Origin: JBCAWW01 sp039024315 | GTDB taxonomy: Bacteria > Bacteroidota > Bacteroidia > J057 | Assembly (NCBI GenBank): GCA_039024315.1 | Contig: JBCCQN010000103.1 | Coordinates: 1-28,531, forward strand | Length of the DNA: 28,531 nucleotides | Direction: 5' to 3' | In this document: positions 8,742 to 16,244 of the stretch, in pieces | How positions within the stretch are numbered: the stretch's first letter is position 1 | How the letters are laid out: each line of letters begins with the position of its first letter | The notes under the pieces: generated by a model | Database searches by the model: none | Told to the model about the DNA's origin: nothing | Seen by the model: only the letters and a program-made list of their open reading frames with translations | Made by a program: the position numbers and the translations under genes

Positions 8742-9155
8742 ATGGTCCACCAAATCGCCACCCTCATCCTAGAAAACCCCAAGCATGGTATCTTAACTTA
8801 TCTCCGAGATAATAAAGACACGATTCCTTATCCTCACCATTGGGATATGTTTGGCGGCTACGTAGAGGAGGGCGAAAGTGTGGAGGAAGCGCTGGTGCGT
8901 GAGCTACAAGAAGAGCTTGGTATTGAGTTGAAAGAATATACTTTCTTTCGTAAATACGAGCTACGTGGTACTGAGCCAGCAGATAATGATAAACATGTTT
9001 TCTACGCTCAAATTCATTCTGAGCTAGAAGATTTGACCTTATATGAAGGCGAACGTCTAGGATATTTCAAGCGCGAAATGATCCCAGACGTTCGTTTTGC
9101 TAGTATCCATAAGCAGATACTGCTGGATTATTTTGAGGTAGTGCCAGCGCCATAG
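8742..9155 (+). CDS. NUDIX hydrolase
   Basis: A 137-residue cytosolic hydrolase of the NUDIX superfamily, which cleaves nucleoside diphosphates linked to another group. The NUDIX box is complete: G38, then E44, then R52-E53, then E56-E57 and G59 (GYVEEGESVEEALVRELQEE and following LGI), so the metal-binding glutamates are intact. The usual start of the domain, residues 5-25, is a short beta strand. The ATG lies only 4 bases after the stop of the DUF4465 gene, so it is probably the last gene of the B12-responsive transcript. The substrate cannot be read from sequence. A role in clearing modified nucleotides or in cobamide nucleotide-loop metabolism is possible but speculative, and passive hitch-hiking in the operon is equally possible. 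Confidence 0.9.
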   Translation: MVHQIATLILENPKHGILTYLRDNKDTIPYPHHWDMFGGYVEEGESVEEALVRELQEELGIELKEYTFFRKYELRGTEPADNDKHVFYAQIHSELEDLTLYEGERLGYFKREMIPDVRFASIHKQILLDYFEVVPAP

Positions 9156-9223
9156 GCAGGAGTCGTTTTTTGGGGTTTACTGCTGCGCAGAACGCTCATC
9201 TCCTTTATTGATCACTTGCTAGC

Positions 9224-9829
9224 TTAAAGTCTAGAGGGTAAGAACACCTGCACCCCAAAATCAAAGGTAAGGGCTGTAGACTCAGGATTGAAACCATTGC
9301 GGAGCCGGAGACTATACAAGCCAGTCAATCTACCATTCAAAGCAACATTAGGGGATATAAATGCATTGATTCCGACCCCAGCTCCATTGACCCAATCTGT
9401 CCAATTGAACTGATTGATAGTAAAGTTTTGGTCAAGGATAAAGCCATTGAAATGGCCAAATTGGATACTTGATTCTACAAATGTGTACCACTTAACCATG
9501 CCTTTTTGCTCGCCGGGGTACCACTGTAACCAGGGACCAAGGCCCACTTGTACAGACCGAACCGTAGGGTTAAAAATCGTCGAGGCGTTATATCCTATTG
9601 GCACTTGTGCCCCAAAGGCCAAGCCATCACGGATGAAATAAGCATACTGAAATTCAGCGCCTAAAGAGACATTTACATTACTAGCTCCAGAGAAAGATTC
9701 AAAGTTACCATCGACATTGGTACCGAATAAATGAGCCCCTTTTTCAATTTGAGCGTTGAGTTGAGGGCTGACCAATAAACCGATTAAACCTAATAGGCAG
9801 ACTAAAATTTTACCATTTGCGTGCTTCAT
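9224..9829 (-). CDS. Small outer-membrane beta-barrel protein
   Basis: I place the start at the ATG at 9829, giving 201 residues; the open frame reaches 13 codons further to 9868, but the ATG at 9829 gives a normal signal peptide (MKHANGKILVCLLGLIGLLV, cleavage after LNAQ). The rest alternates polar and hydrophobic residues in short strands with aromatic girdles (FQYAYFIRDGLAFGAQVPIG, then LGPWLQWYPGE) and ends in FDFGVQVFL, as in porin-like barrels of Bacteroidota. It resembles the broad outer membrane beta-barrel family, but I cannot name a specific function. It stands alone: the NUDIX gene is convergent with a 68-base gap, and the oxidoreductase operon is divergent upstream. Confidence 0.7.
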   Translation of the reverse strand: MKHANGKILVCLLGLIGLLVSPQLNAQIEKGAHLFGTNVDGNFESFSGASNVNVSLGAEFQYAYFIRDGLAFGAQVPIGYNASTIFNPTVRSVQVGLGPWLQWYPGEQKGMVKWYTFVESSIQFGHFNGFILDQNFTINQFNWTDWVNGAGVGINAFISPNVALNGRLTGLYSLRLRNGFNPESTALTFDFGVQVFLPSRL

Positions 9830-10005
9830 GATAATGGGTTTGAGTGAATAGGAGGTAATTACTTGCAATTAAAACATGAAAAAAATCCTATATTCCTTCA
9901 AAATGCCCAATTCCTACTTGCATATAAGACGTAATTGAGGGCTCAATTGTTGGGGAAATCATACGTATAATCATTCTCCTATCTGTCTAAGGTCATTTTT
10001 TTGGC

Positions 10006-10013
10006 TAACTTTG
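10006..10013 (+). promoter_or_regulatory. -7 promoter box of the 2-oxoacid:ferredoxin oxidoreductase operon
   Basis: TAACTTTG is an exact TAnnTTTG match. Transcription would start near 10020, giving a leader of about 35 bases before the ATG at 10055. This also excludes the upstream in-frame TTG at 10001 as the translation start. A clear TTG -33 element is not visible. Confidence 0.65.
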
Positions 10014-10054
10014 CAGCTACTTTTGAGTTAAAGTCTGAAAGACATATATTGATA

Positions 10055-11917
10055 ATGGGTAAAATCACCGAAATAAAGGAAGAAGTAACGATCAAATTTG
10101 CCGGAGACTCTGGCGATGGGATGCAGCTTACGGGCACCTTATTTACTGACAATACAGCCCTTACCGGATCAGATTTAGCGACTTTTCCGGATTTCCCTGC
10201 CGAGATTCGTGCCCCGCAAGGGACGCTGGCCGGAGTATCGGGTTTTCAACTTCACTTTGGGAGCATGGAGATCACCACCCCCGGTGATCAGTTTGATGTA
10301 CTCGTAGCCATGAACGCTGCGGCACTCAAGGCCAATCTTTCCAATGTCCGTTCCACGGGAACGATCATCCTCAATACCGATGGTTTTGACTCCAAGAATT
10401 TGCGCTTGGCGCATTATGAAGAAGGAGCCAATCCGGTAGAAGATGATAGCCTTGAAGGCTTTCAAGTGCACAAGATGGCAGTTACTAAGCTGACTCGCGA
10501 ATGCTTGAAAGAAGCGCCTCTTGGAACCAAAGAGAAGGATCGCTGTAAAAATATGTTCGTATTGGGCTTCCTTTACTGGCGATACAATCGCGATATGGGC
10601 AATACGATCCGTTTCCTAGAAACCAAATTTGCTAAGAAGCCTGAAATCAGAGACGCAAACTTAAAAGTACTCAAAGCTGGCTATCACTATGGTGATACCA
10701 CCGAGACTTTTATGACTCGCTATGAGATCAAGTCTGCACCTTTGGCCAAGGGTACTTATCGCAATATCATGGGTAATCAAGCCTTGGTAATTGGACTTAT
10801 TGCTGCAGCTAAGCAAGCAAATCTGTCTCTCTTCTATGGCTCCTACCCTATCACGCCTGCTTCTGACATCCTACATGGATTGTCTCGCCATAAAAACTAT
10901 GGCGTGAAGACCTTCCAAGCGGAAGATGAGATCGCTGCGGTTTGTTCGGCCATTGGAGCAGCATACGGTGGCGATCTAGCCATCACTGGTACTTCTGGCC
11001 CTGGGGTAGCGCTAAAAGGCGAAGCCATAGGCCTAGCGATGATACTTGAGCTACCGCTCGTGATTGTAGACGTGCAGCGAGGGGGGCCTTCCACCGGATT
11101 GCCGACCAAAACTGAGCAGTCAGATCTTTTGCAGGCCATGTATGGCCGTAATGGGGAAGCGCCTATGCCAGTAGTTTCGGCAAAATCTCCTTCTGATTGT
11201 TTTGAAGCTGCATTTGAAGCTTGTCGCATTGCCCTTGAGTACATGACTCCCGTAATGTTACTCAGTGATGGTTACATCGCCAATGGCGCAGAGCCTTGGC
11301 GTTTTCCGCAGGCAAAAGACCTAGCCAAGATCAATCCTAAGTTTGCTGAGGCTAGAGAAGTTAGCGGTGAAGAAGTAGAAGCTTTCTTACCCTATGCCCG
11401 TGATGAGCGTTTGGTAAGAGAATGGGCCCTACCGGGAACGCCAGGTTTGGCTCACCGCATTGGCGGTCTGGAAAAGGAGGACGGTACAGGTAATGTATCT
11501 TATAACCCTCAAAACCATGAATACATGGTCAAAACCCGTGAGGCCAAGGTAGCCAAGGTAGCTGATTCGATTCCCGCCCAAGAAGTAGAAGTCGGTCCAG
11601 ATAAAGGCGAATTGTTGATACTGGGTTGGGGCTCTACCTACGGGGTTATCCGCCAAGTGGCAATGGAACTAGTAGCCGAAGGCTATAAAGTAGCTCACGC
11701 TCACCTGCGGTACATTCACCCCTTTCCGAGTAATTTAGGGGAGATACTTGGCAATTACGATCAAGTATTGATCCCTGAAATCAATAATGGCCAGTTGATC
11801 AAAGTGATCAAGGAGCAGTATATGATTCCAGCCATCGGCTACAACAAGATTCAAGGTATTCCGATTACGAAAGCAGAGCTTGCTCAGGCAGCCAGAGACA
11901 TCATAGCCCAAGCCTAA
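10055..11917 (+). CDS. 2-oxoacid:ferredoxin oxidoreductase, fused gamma/alpha subunit
   Basis: Large subunit of a two-subunit 2-oxoacid:acceptor oxidoreductase, probably acting on 2-oxoglutarate or pyruvate with ferredoxin. The start is the ATG at 10055 (620 residues), because the promoter -7 box lies between the alternative TTG at 10001 and this ATG. Residues 1-195 are the gamma domain (IKFAGDSGDGMQ at 13-24). The alpha pyrimidine-binding domain follows from about 235, with YPITPAS at 264-270, FQAEDEIAA at 287-295 and GPGVALKGE nearby; a C-terminal transketolase-like domain begins near 510 (LLILGWGSTYG). The stop is 15 bases before the beta subunit. Enzymes of this arrangement often serve as KorAB in the TCA cycle of Bacteroidota; which oxoacid is used cannot be settled from sequence alone. 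Confidence 0.92.
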   Translation: MGKITEIKEEVTIKFAGDSGDGMQLTGTLFTDNTALTGSDLATFPDFPAEIRAPQGTLAGVSGFQLHFGSMEITTPGDQFDVLVAMNAAALKANLSNVRSTGTIILNTDGFDSKNLRLAHYEEGANPVEDDSLEGFQVHKMAVTKLTRECLKEAPLGTKEKDRCKNMFVLGFLYWRYNRDMGNTIRFLETKFAKKPEIRDANLKVLKAGYHYGDTTETFMTRYEIKSAPLAKGTYRNIMGNQALVIGLIAAAKQANLSLFYGSYPITPASDILHGLSRHKNYGVKTFQAEDEIAAVCSAIGAAYGGDLAITGTSGPGVALKGEAIGLAMILELPLVIVDVQRGGPSTGLPTKTEQSDLLQAMYGRNGEAPMPVVSAKSPSDCFEAAFEACRIALEYMTPVMLLSDGYIANGAEPWRFPQAKDLAKINPKFAEAREVSGEEVEAFLPYARDERLVREWALPGTPGLAHRIGGLEKEDGTGNVSYNPQNHEYMVKTREAKVAKVADSIPAQEVEVGPDKGELLILGWGSTYGVIRQVAMELVAEGYKVAHAHLRYIHPFPSNLGEILGNYDQVLIPEINNGQLIKVIKEQYMIPAIGYNKIQGIPITKAELAQAARDIIAQA

Positions 11918-11932
11918 AAGACAAAAGAATTC

Positions 11933-12985
11933 ATGGCGAATCTCACGATAAATTCAAACGGTAATGGAGCAGCCCCGCTCAAAGCAAAAGATTTTGCGAC
12001 GGACCAAGACGTACGTTGGTGTCCAGGTTGTGGGGATTATTCCATCCTAAAGCAAGTACAAACCGTTTTTGCCCAGTTAGGGCTCAATAAGGACGAGGTA
12101 GCGATCATTTCTGGTATCGGATGTTCTTCTCGCTTTCCTTATTATATGAACACCTACGGGATGCACTCCATCCACGGGCGTGCTCCGGCAGTAGCCTCTG
12201 GCCTAAGAATGGCGAATCCTGACCTTAGCCTATGGTTAATAACAGGGGATGGTGATGGCCTTTCGATCGGCGGTAATCATTTGCTTCACTTCTTGCGGAG
12301 AAATTTTGACATCAATATGTTGCTCTTCAACAATCAGATCTACGGTCTGACTAAAGGGCAGTATTCTCCTACTTCAGAAGTTGATAAGGTTACCAAATCT
12401 ACTCCTATGGGCTCACTGGACCATCCGATCAATCCTCTGGCGGTAGCTATGGGAGCGGATGCCACATTCGTAGCTCGCAGTATGGATCGTGATCCTAAGC
12501 ACCTACAAGCGATGCTACATCGTAGCTACGAGCACAAAGGCGCTTCCTTCCTAGAGATCTACCAAAACTGTAACATTTTCAATGATGGTGCATTCTTTAC
12601 CTTTACCGATAAAAAGACCAAATCAGATACGGCCATGTTCCTAGAGCAAGGGCAGCCGCTGCGCTTTGGGGGTGAAGTTGAAAAAGGAATCATCATCGAC
12701 GGCTTGCGTCCGCGCGTGGTAAATATGGCAGACGGTTACAGTCCTGACGATCTTTGGATTCATGATGAAACGGATATGTACAAAGCACAAATCTTAGTGC
12801 GCTTTTTTGACGATCCTCGCACCAAGGAAGACTTCTTCCCACGACCATTTGGGGTAATTTATGAAGCAGATCGTCCTTGCTATGAAGATCTCCTCTTTGA
12901 TCAACTCAATGCCGCAGTTGAGCAAAAAGGAAGCGGAGACCTAGACGCCTTATTGTCAGGAAACCTGACTTGGACCATTGACTAA
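11933..12985 (+). CDS. 2-oxoacid:ferredoxin oxidoreductase, beta (TPP-binding) subunit
   Basis: The 350-residue partner of the preceding gene. It binds thiamine pyrophosphate and one [4Fe-4S] cluster. The cluster cysteines are present: C30 and C33 (RWCPGCGDY), C64 (SGIGCSSR) and C213 (QNCNIFND). The TPP motif starts at GDGDGLSIGG (105-114) and closes with NNQIYGLTKGQ (133-143). These lengths and motifs match the KorB/PorB family. There is no separate ferredoxin-like delta subunit in the operon, as in other two-subunit enzymes, so electrons must go to a diffusible ferredoxin. A terminator hairpin lies about 53 bases after the stop. Confidence 0.94.
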   Translation: MANLTINSNGNGAAPLKAKDFATDQDVRWCPGCGDYSILKQVQTVFAQLGLNKDEVAIISGIGCSSRFPYYMNTYGMHSIHGRAPAVASGLRMANPDLSLWLITGDGDGLSIGGNHLLHFLRRNFDINMLLFNNQIYGLTKGQYSPTSEVDKVTKSTPMGSLDHPINPLAVAMGADATFVARSMDRDPKHLQAMLHRSYEHKGASFLEIYQNCNIFNDGAFFTFTDKKTKSDTAMFLEQGQPLRFGGEVEKGIIIDGLRPRVVNMADGYSPDDLWIHDETDMYKAQILVRFFDDPRTKEDFFPRPFGVIYEADRPCYEDLLFDQLNAAVEQKGSGDLDALLSGNLTWTID

Positions 12986-13038
12986 AAAGGACGAATAGAC
13001 GCCATTTAGGCACTTTTCGATCCTATAAACCGATATTT

Positions 13039-13064
13039 ACAGGCTGGCCATTTGGTCAGCCTGT
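13039..13064 (+). terminator. Hairpin terminator after the oxidoreductase operon
   Basis: An 11-pair stem (ACAGGCTGGCC against GGTCAGCCTGT, one G-T wobble) with an ATTT loop, about 53 bases after the beta-subunit stop. The following T-run is weak (CTTGTATCT), so termination efficiency is uncertain. It also separates this operon from the DUF2157 gene at 13131. The rest of 12986-13130 shows nothing else I can identify. Confidence 0.6.
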
Positions 13065-13130
13065 CTTGTATCTCAGCCATTCATAATGCCGTAGATAATG
13101 CTATCTTGTCCACTGACACACCTATAGCCT

Positions 13131-14426
13131 ATGGCAAATGACATCTTAAAAGCCCTGCCAGAATTAGTCGAAGCAGGACTCATCAGCACCCAAAAGGCGG
13201 AGGACATTCGGCTCTATTATGAGGCGAAAAAGCAACCCGCCCAAAATCGCCTACTGGTCATATTCTCCATCTTAGGAGCTATTCTAGTTGGCCTAGGCAT
13301 CATCTTGATCATTGCCCATAATTGGGACGATCTCAGTAGAACCATCAAATCGGTTTTTGCTTTTATTCCCCTCTTGATCGGACAGGCAGCTTGCGCCTAT
13401 GTGATACTTCGTAAGCCTGAAAATACAGCATGGAAGGAAGGAGCAAGCGCTTTTCTTATTTTTGGGGTAGGAGCCAGTATCTCTCTCATCAGTCAGATTT
13501 ATAATATCGAAGGAGACTTGGGAGGATTTATGCTATTGTGGATGCTCCTCATCGCTCCACTCATGTATCTGATGAAGTCATCCATCAGTTCTTTACTCTT
13601 CTTAGCGGGGATCACTTATTACGCTACGATAGTTGGCTATGATCAGTATCCTTCGGAGAACGCTTGGCCCTATTGGGGTTTACTCTTAGTAGGACTCCCT
13701 TACTATCTCAACCTGATCAAAACGCAACCAGAGGGTAATTTCACGCGATTTCACCATTGGTTATATCCTTTGTCGCTAACTATCTGCCTTGGCATTTGGA
13801 GCGATGGCTTAGAAGAATGGATGCTTCCAGCCTATATCGCCATGTTTGGTTGCCTCTATATTATTGGTAATCTGCCTTACTTCAAAAGTCTCAAAGGAAT
13901 CAATAATGGCTATCTCATTATTGGCGCCTTGGGAAGCATGAGTCTATTGATTACCCTCAGTTTCGATTGGTTTTGGGAGGACCTTAGCCGTATGACAGAA
14001 GGTTTAGGCTATTTCTATACCGTACAGGAGTTCTGGTTATTGGCTGCCTTAAGTGTTTTCGGGCTTGGCTTATTGCTTTGGTCTAAACGCCGGGGCAATT
14101 GGCGAGAGATAAGACCATTAGAAATTGTATTCTTGTTAGTCCTATTAGTCTTTTTGCTGGGCTTCCAAGCCCCTCTCGCTTCCCGGATTCTGATTAGTAT
14201 CATCATTTTAGGCACTGGCCTTTTCACCATATTGGAGGGAGCGAGGAAGGACCATCTAGGTATCCTAAACTATGGTCTTTTGATCATCACCTCCCTGATT
14301 GTGGCTCGCTTCTTCGACCAAGAAATTAGTTTCGTGATACGAGGCATCATGTTCGTTGTCGTCGGTATAAGTTTCTTCACCGCCAATTATCTCATGATCA
14401 AAAAACGCAAACAAGATGCAGTATAA
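13131..14426 (+). CDS. DUF2157 integral membrane protein
   Basis: A 431-residue protein with a short cytosolic N-terminus and roughly 12 hydrophobic segments. The N-terminal 70 residues (LVEAGLISTQKAEDIRLYY, then RLLVIFSILGAILVGLGI and HNWDD) match the DUF2157 family, whose signature is the short helical region before the first membrane spans. Function is unknown. The last 11 bases overlap the first codons of the following GDYXXLXY gene, which begins at 14416, so the two proteins are translationally coupled. This pairing recurs in several bacterial groups and suggests a membrane complex. I do not see a transporter motif or any catalytic residue. Confidence 0.85.
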   Translation: MANDILKALPELVEAGLISTQKAEDIRLYYEAKKQPAQNRLLVIFSILGAILVGLGIILIIAHNWDDLSRTIKSVFAFIPLLIGQAACAYVILRKPENTAWKEGASAFLIFGVGASISLISQIYNIEGDLGGFMLLWMLLIAPLMYLMKSSISSLLFLAGITYYATIVGYDQYPSENAWPYWGLLLVGLPYYLNLIKTQPEGNFTRFHHWLYPLSLTICLGIWSDGLEEWMLPAYIAMFGCLYIIGNLPYFKSLKGINNGYLIIGALGSMSLLITLSFDWFWEDLSRMTEGLGYFYTVQEFWLLAALSVFGLGLLLWSKRRGNWREIRPLEIVFLLVLLVFLLGFQAPLASRILISIIILGTGLFTILEGARKDHLGILNYGLLIITSLIVARFFDQEISFVIRGIMFVVVGISFFTANYLMIKKRKQDAV

Positions 14427-14985
14427 ATCGATCAAAATCGGACTATTTGTGCTGCTAGCACTGGTCCAACTATACATACCTGCCAATATGATTTGGCAGC
14501 AGCAAAAGACGATTACCCAAGGCAAAGCTTATCGTTTTGAGACCGCGCCAGTTGATCCTAATGATCCATTTAGAGGCAAGTATATAACCTTACGCTTTAC
14601 GGCTGAAGATTATAGCCCCGAAGATTGGGATGCTATACCTAGCCGAGGAAAGATAAACGTTCTCCTAGGAGAAGATGAAAATGGACTCGCTAAGGTAATT
14701 GGTTTACAGTCTTCTGAGCCTGAAGCAGGAGTTGACTATTTCAAGGCAGAAATAGGTTATAAAAACAAAAGCCGACAGATTGTAAGCCTTTATTTCCCCT
14801 TTGACAAATTTTACATGGAAGAGTCTAAGGCTTATGAAGCGGAACTTGCCCATCGTCGAGCTCGAAGAGATAGCTCGCAATTAACCTATGCCCTAGTTAT
14901 GGTTAGAGATGGGGAAACTGCACTTGAAGACGTAATCATCGATGGTGTTTCGATCAAGGAGGTGGTAGAGTCTGTTCAGGACTAG
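14416..14985 (+). CDS. GDYXXLXY family membrane-anchored protein
   Basis: A 189-residue protein with a single N-terminal hydrophobic segment (about residues 7-25, IGLFVLLALVQLYIPANMI) that may act as an uncleaved anchor, then a soluble domain. The family motif is present in degenerate form as DPNDPFRGKYITLRF (47-61), where the consensus is GDYxxLxY. GDYXXLXY proteins have no known activity, and commonly lie next to DUF2157 membrane proteins, exactly as here (11-base overlap). The stop codon TAG overlaps the stop of the convergent flippase gene by four bases (CTAG). A mainly extracytoplasmic location is predicted from the anchor. Confidence 0.85.
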   Translation: MQYKSIKIGLFVLLALVQLYIPANMIWQQQKTITQGKAYRFETAPVDPNDPFRGKYITLRFTAEDYSPEDWDAIPSRGKINVLLGEDENGLAKVIGLQSSEPEAGVDYFKAEIGYKNKSRQIVSLYFPFDKFYMEESKAYEAELAHRRARRDSSQLTYALVMVRDGETALEDVIIDGVSIKEVVESVQD

Positions 14986-16244
14986 CGGCTTTGCCGAACG
15001 CGCTGACTTAGCATCCATGCATAGCAAGCTTGCATCAAGAGCTGAGTGATGATGAGTCCATAGACGACCCCCATCAAATCCCAACGCCTTACCATCGGAT
15101 AAGCAGCTAATAAACTAAAGGCAGTGCTGATGATATAGGCAATAAAAATAGGGCGGGTAAACTCTAAGGATCGCAAGGCATATCTCAGAGGATAGCCGGG
15201 AAAAAGTGTAGCATAAAACACACAATAGCCGATTAGCAAATAGCTTTGGGCTTGAAACTCGGCACCATAAACGAGCGTCAAAAGAGGCTCAGCAGCCAAG
15301 GCCACTGATAGTAAGATCAGACCTATCAGCAAACCGCTCTTTAGGCTTACCAGCTTCAGATAATGTAACATCCCTTTGATACCGTCTCGCATTAAGGCAG
15401 TAGAAGCTTTGATCGGGACGGTGTTTTCCATGGCTTGGAAGAGGATATGAGTTAAGCCCATCAAGTTTTGGGCAATGCGTAAAGCCCCTACCCCAGCTGA
15501 GCCCACAATACTCCCTGCCGCTACCAAGAAGAAGTTGCTACCGAAGAATTGCAACATCGCGGTTCCCACCAGCCAGCTACTAAAGCGCCAATGCTTGATT
15601 AGAACGTCCTTAAATGCAGTCCAATCTGATTGTAAATGCTGTCTGGCCCAAAATATCCCTAAGCCAAAGCTAAGGCTAAAACTACCCATGACGATCCCAT
15701 AGGCAGATGCAACTGAGAGTTCCTCGAAGAGGAAAAGACCAATAGTCCCCAAGATCATACCCCCATATGCAATCCCATCCATAATCAGTGAACGGAAAGC
15801 TTCTCCTTTGACAAAAAATAATCGCCGATAATACTCTTGCGTCAAAAAGGCGATCACCGCCAAGGGCAACAAAGGGAATAAAGAACCGATCCCCCATTCT
15901 GGGAACCAGCGATCGGCCCCCAAAACAAGGACAAAGCCTATGGAACCAAGTAAGGCTACAAATAGCGTATTGAGCCATTGCGTAGCGGCATAATATTGAG
16001 CTTGATTTTCCTGCTCGATCTTGGGACCGAAGGTCATGAGGGGTTTGAGCACGAAGTTGAGTTGCAAATTGCTCGCTAATAGTAGCCCCATCCATGCCAA
16101 GGCAAAGACCCCATATTCATCCAATCCCAACCAGCGGGTTAATAGGATCCCTAACAAAAAATTACACCCACTAACGATCAATTGATCGAGGAGGGTAATC
16201 TTGGTGCTAAGGTCGCTGTTGAGAAATAGACGGATGATCTTCAT
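14982..16244 (-). CDS. Polysaccharide flippase (Wzx-like, MATE/MVF superfamily)
   Basis: A 420-residue membrane protein with about 12 hydrophobic segments, matching the oligosaccharide flippase family: SDLSTKITLLDQLIVSGCNFLLGILLTRWLGLDEYGVFAL at the N-terminus is the standard start of this group. Such proteins translocate lipid-linked repeat units across the cytoplasmic membrane for export. It is the last gene of the minus-strand polysaccharide operon; its ATG overlaps the stop of the Wzz-like gene by one base (TAATG), indicating coupling. No polymerase or glycosyltransferase gene follows. Its stop shares the palindrome CTAG with the convergent gene, so there is no room for a terminator. Confidence 0.85.
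   Translation of the reverse strand: MKIIRLFLNSDLSTKITLLDQLIVSGCNFLLGILLTRWLGLDEYGVFALAWMGLLLASNLQLNFVLKPLMTFGPKIEQENQAQYYAATQWLNTLFVALLGSIGFVLVLGADRWFPEWGIGSLFPLLPLAVIAFLTQEYYRRLFFVKGEAFRSLIMDGIAYGGMILGTIGLFLFEELSVASAYGIVMGSFSLSFGLGIFWARQHLQSDWTAFKDVLIKHWRFSSWLVGTAMLQFFGSNFFLVAAGSIVGSAGVGALRIAQNLMGLTHILFQAMENTVPIKASTALMRDGIKGMLHYLKLVSLKSGLLIGLILLSVALAAEPLLTLVYGAEFQAQSYLLIGYCVFYATLFPGYPLRYALRSLEFTRPIFIAYIISTAFSLLAAYPMVRRWDLMGVVYGLIITQLLMQACYAWMLSQRVRQSR

Noticed and set aside
9156..9223. A terminator between the convergent NUDIX and outer-membrane protein genes
   Set aside because: I found only a short GCTGCGCAG-like palindrome without a T-run; not enough to call.
10001..10054. An 18-codon N-terminal extension of the oxidoreductase alpha subunit from a TTG
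   Set aside because: The exact -7 box at 10006-10013 lies inside it, so the transcript begins downstream; the ATG at 10055 begins directly with the conserved domain.
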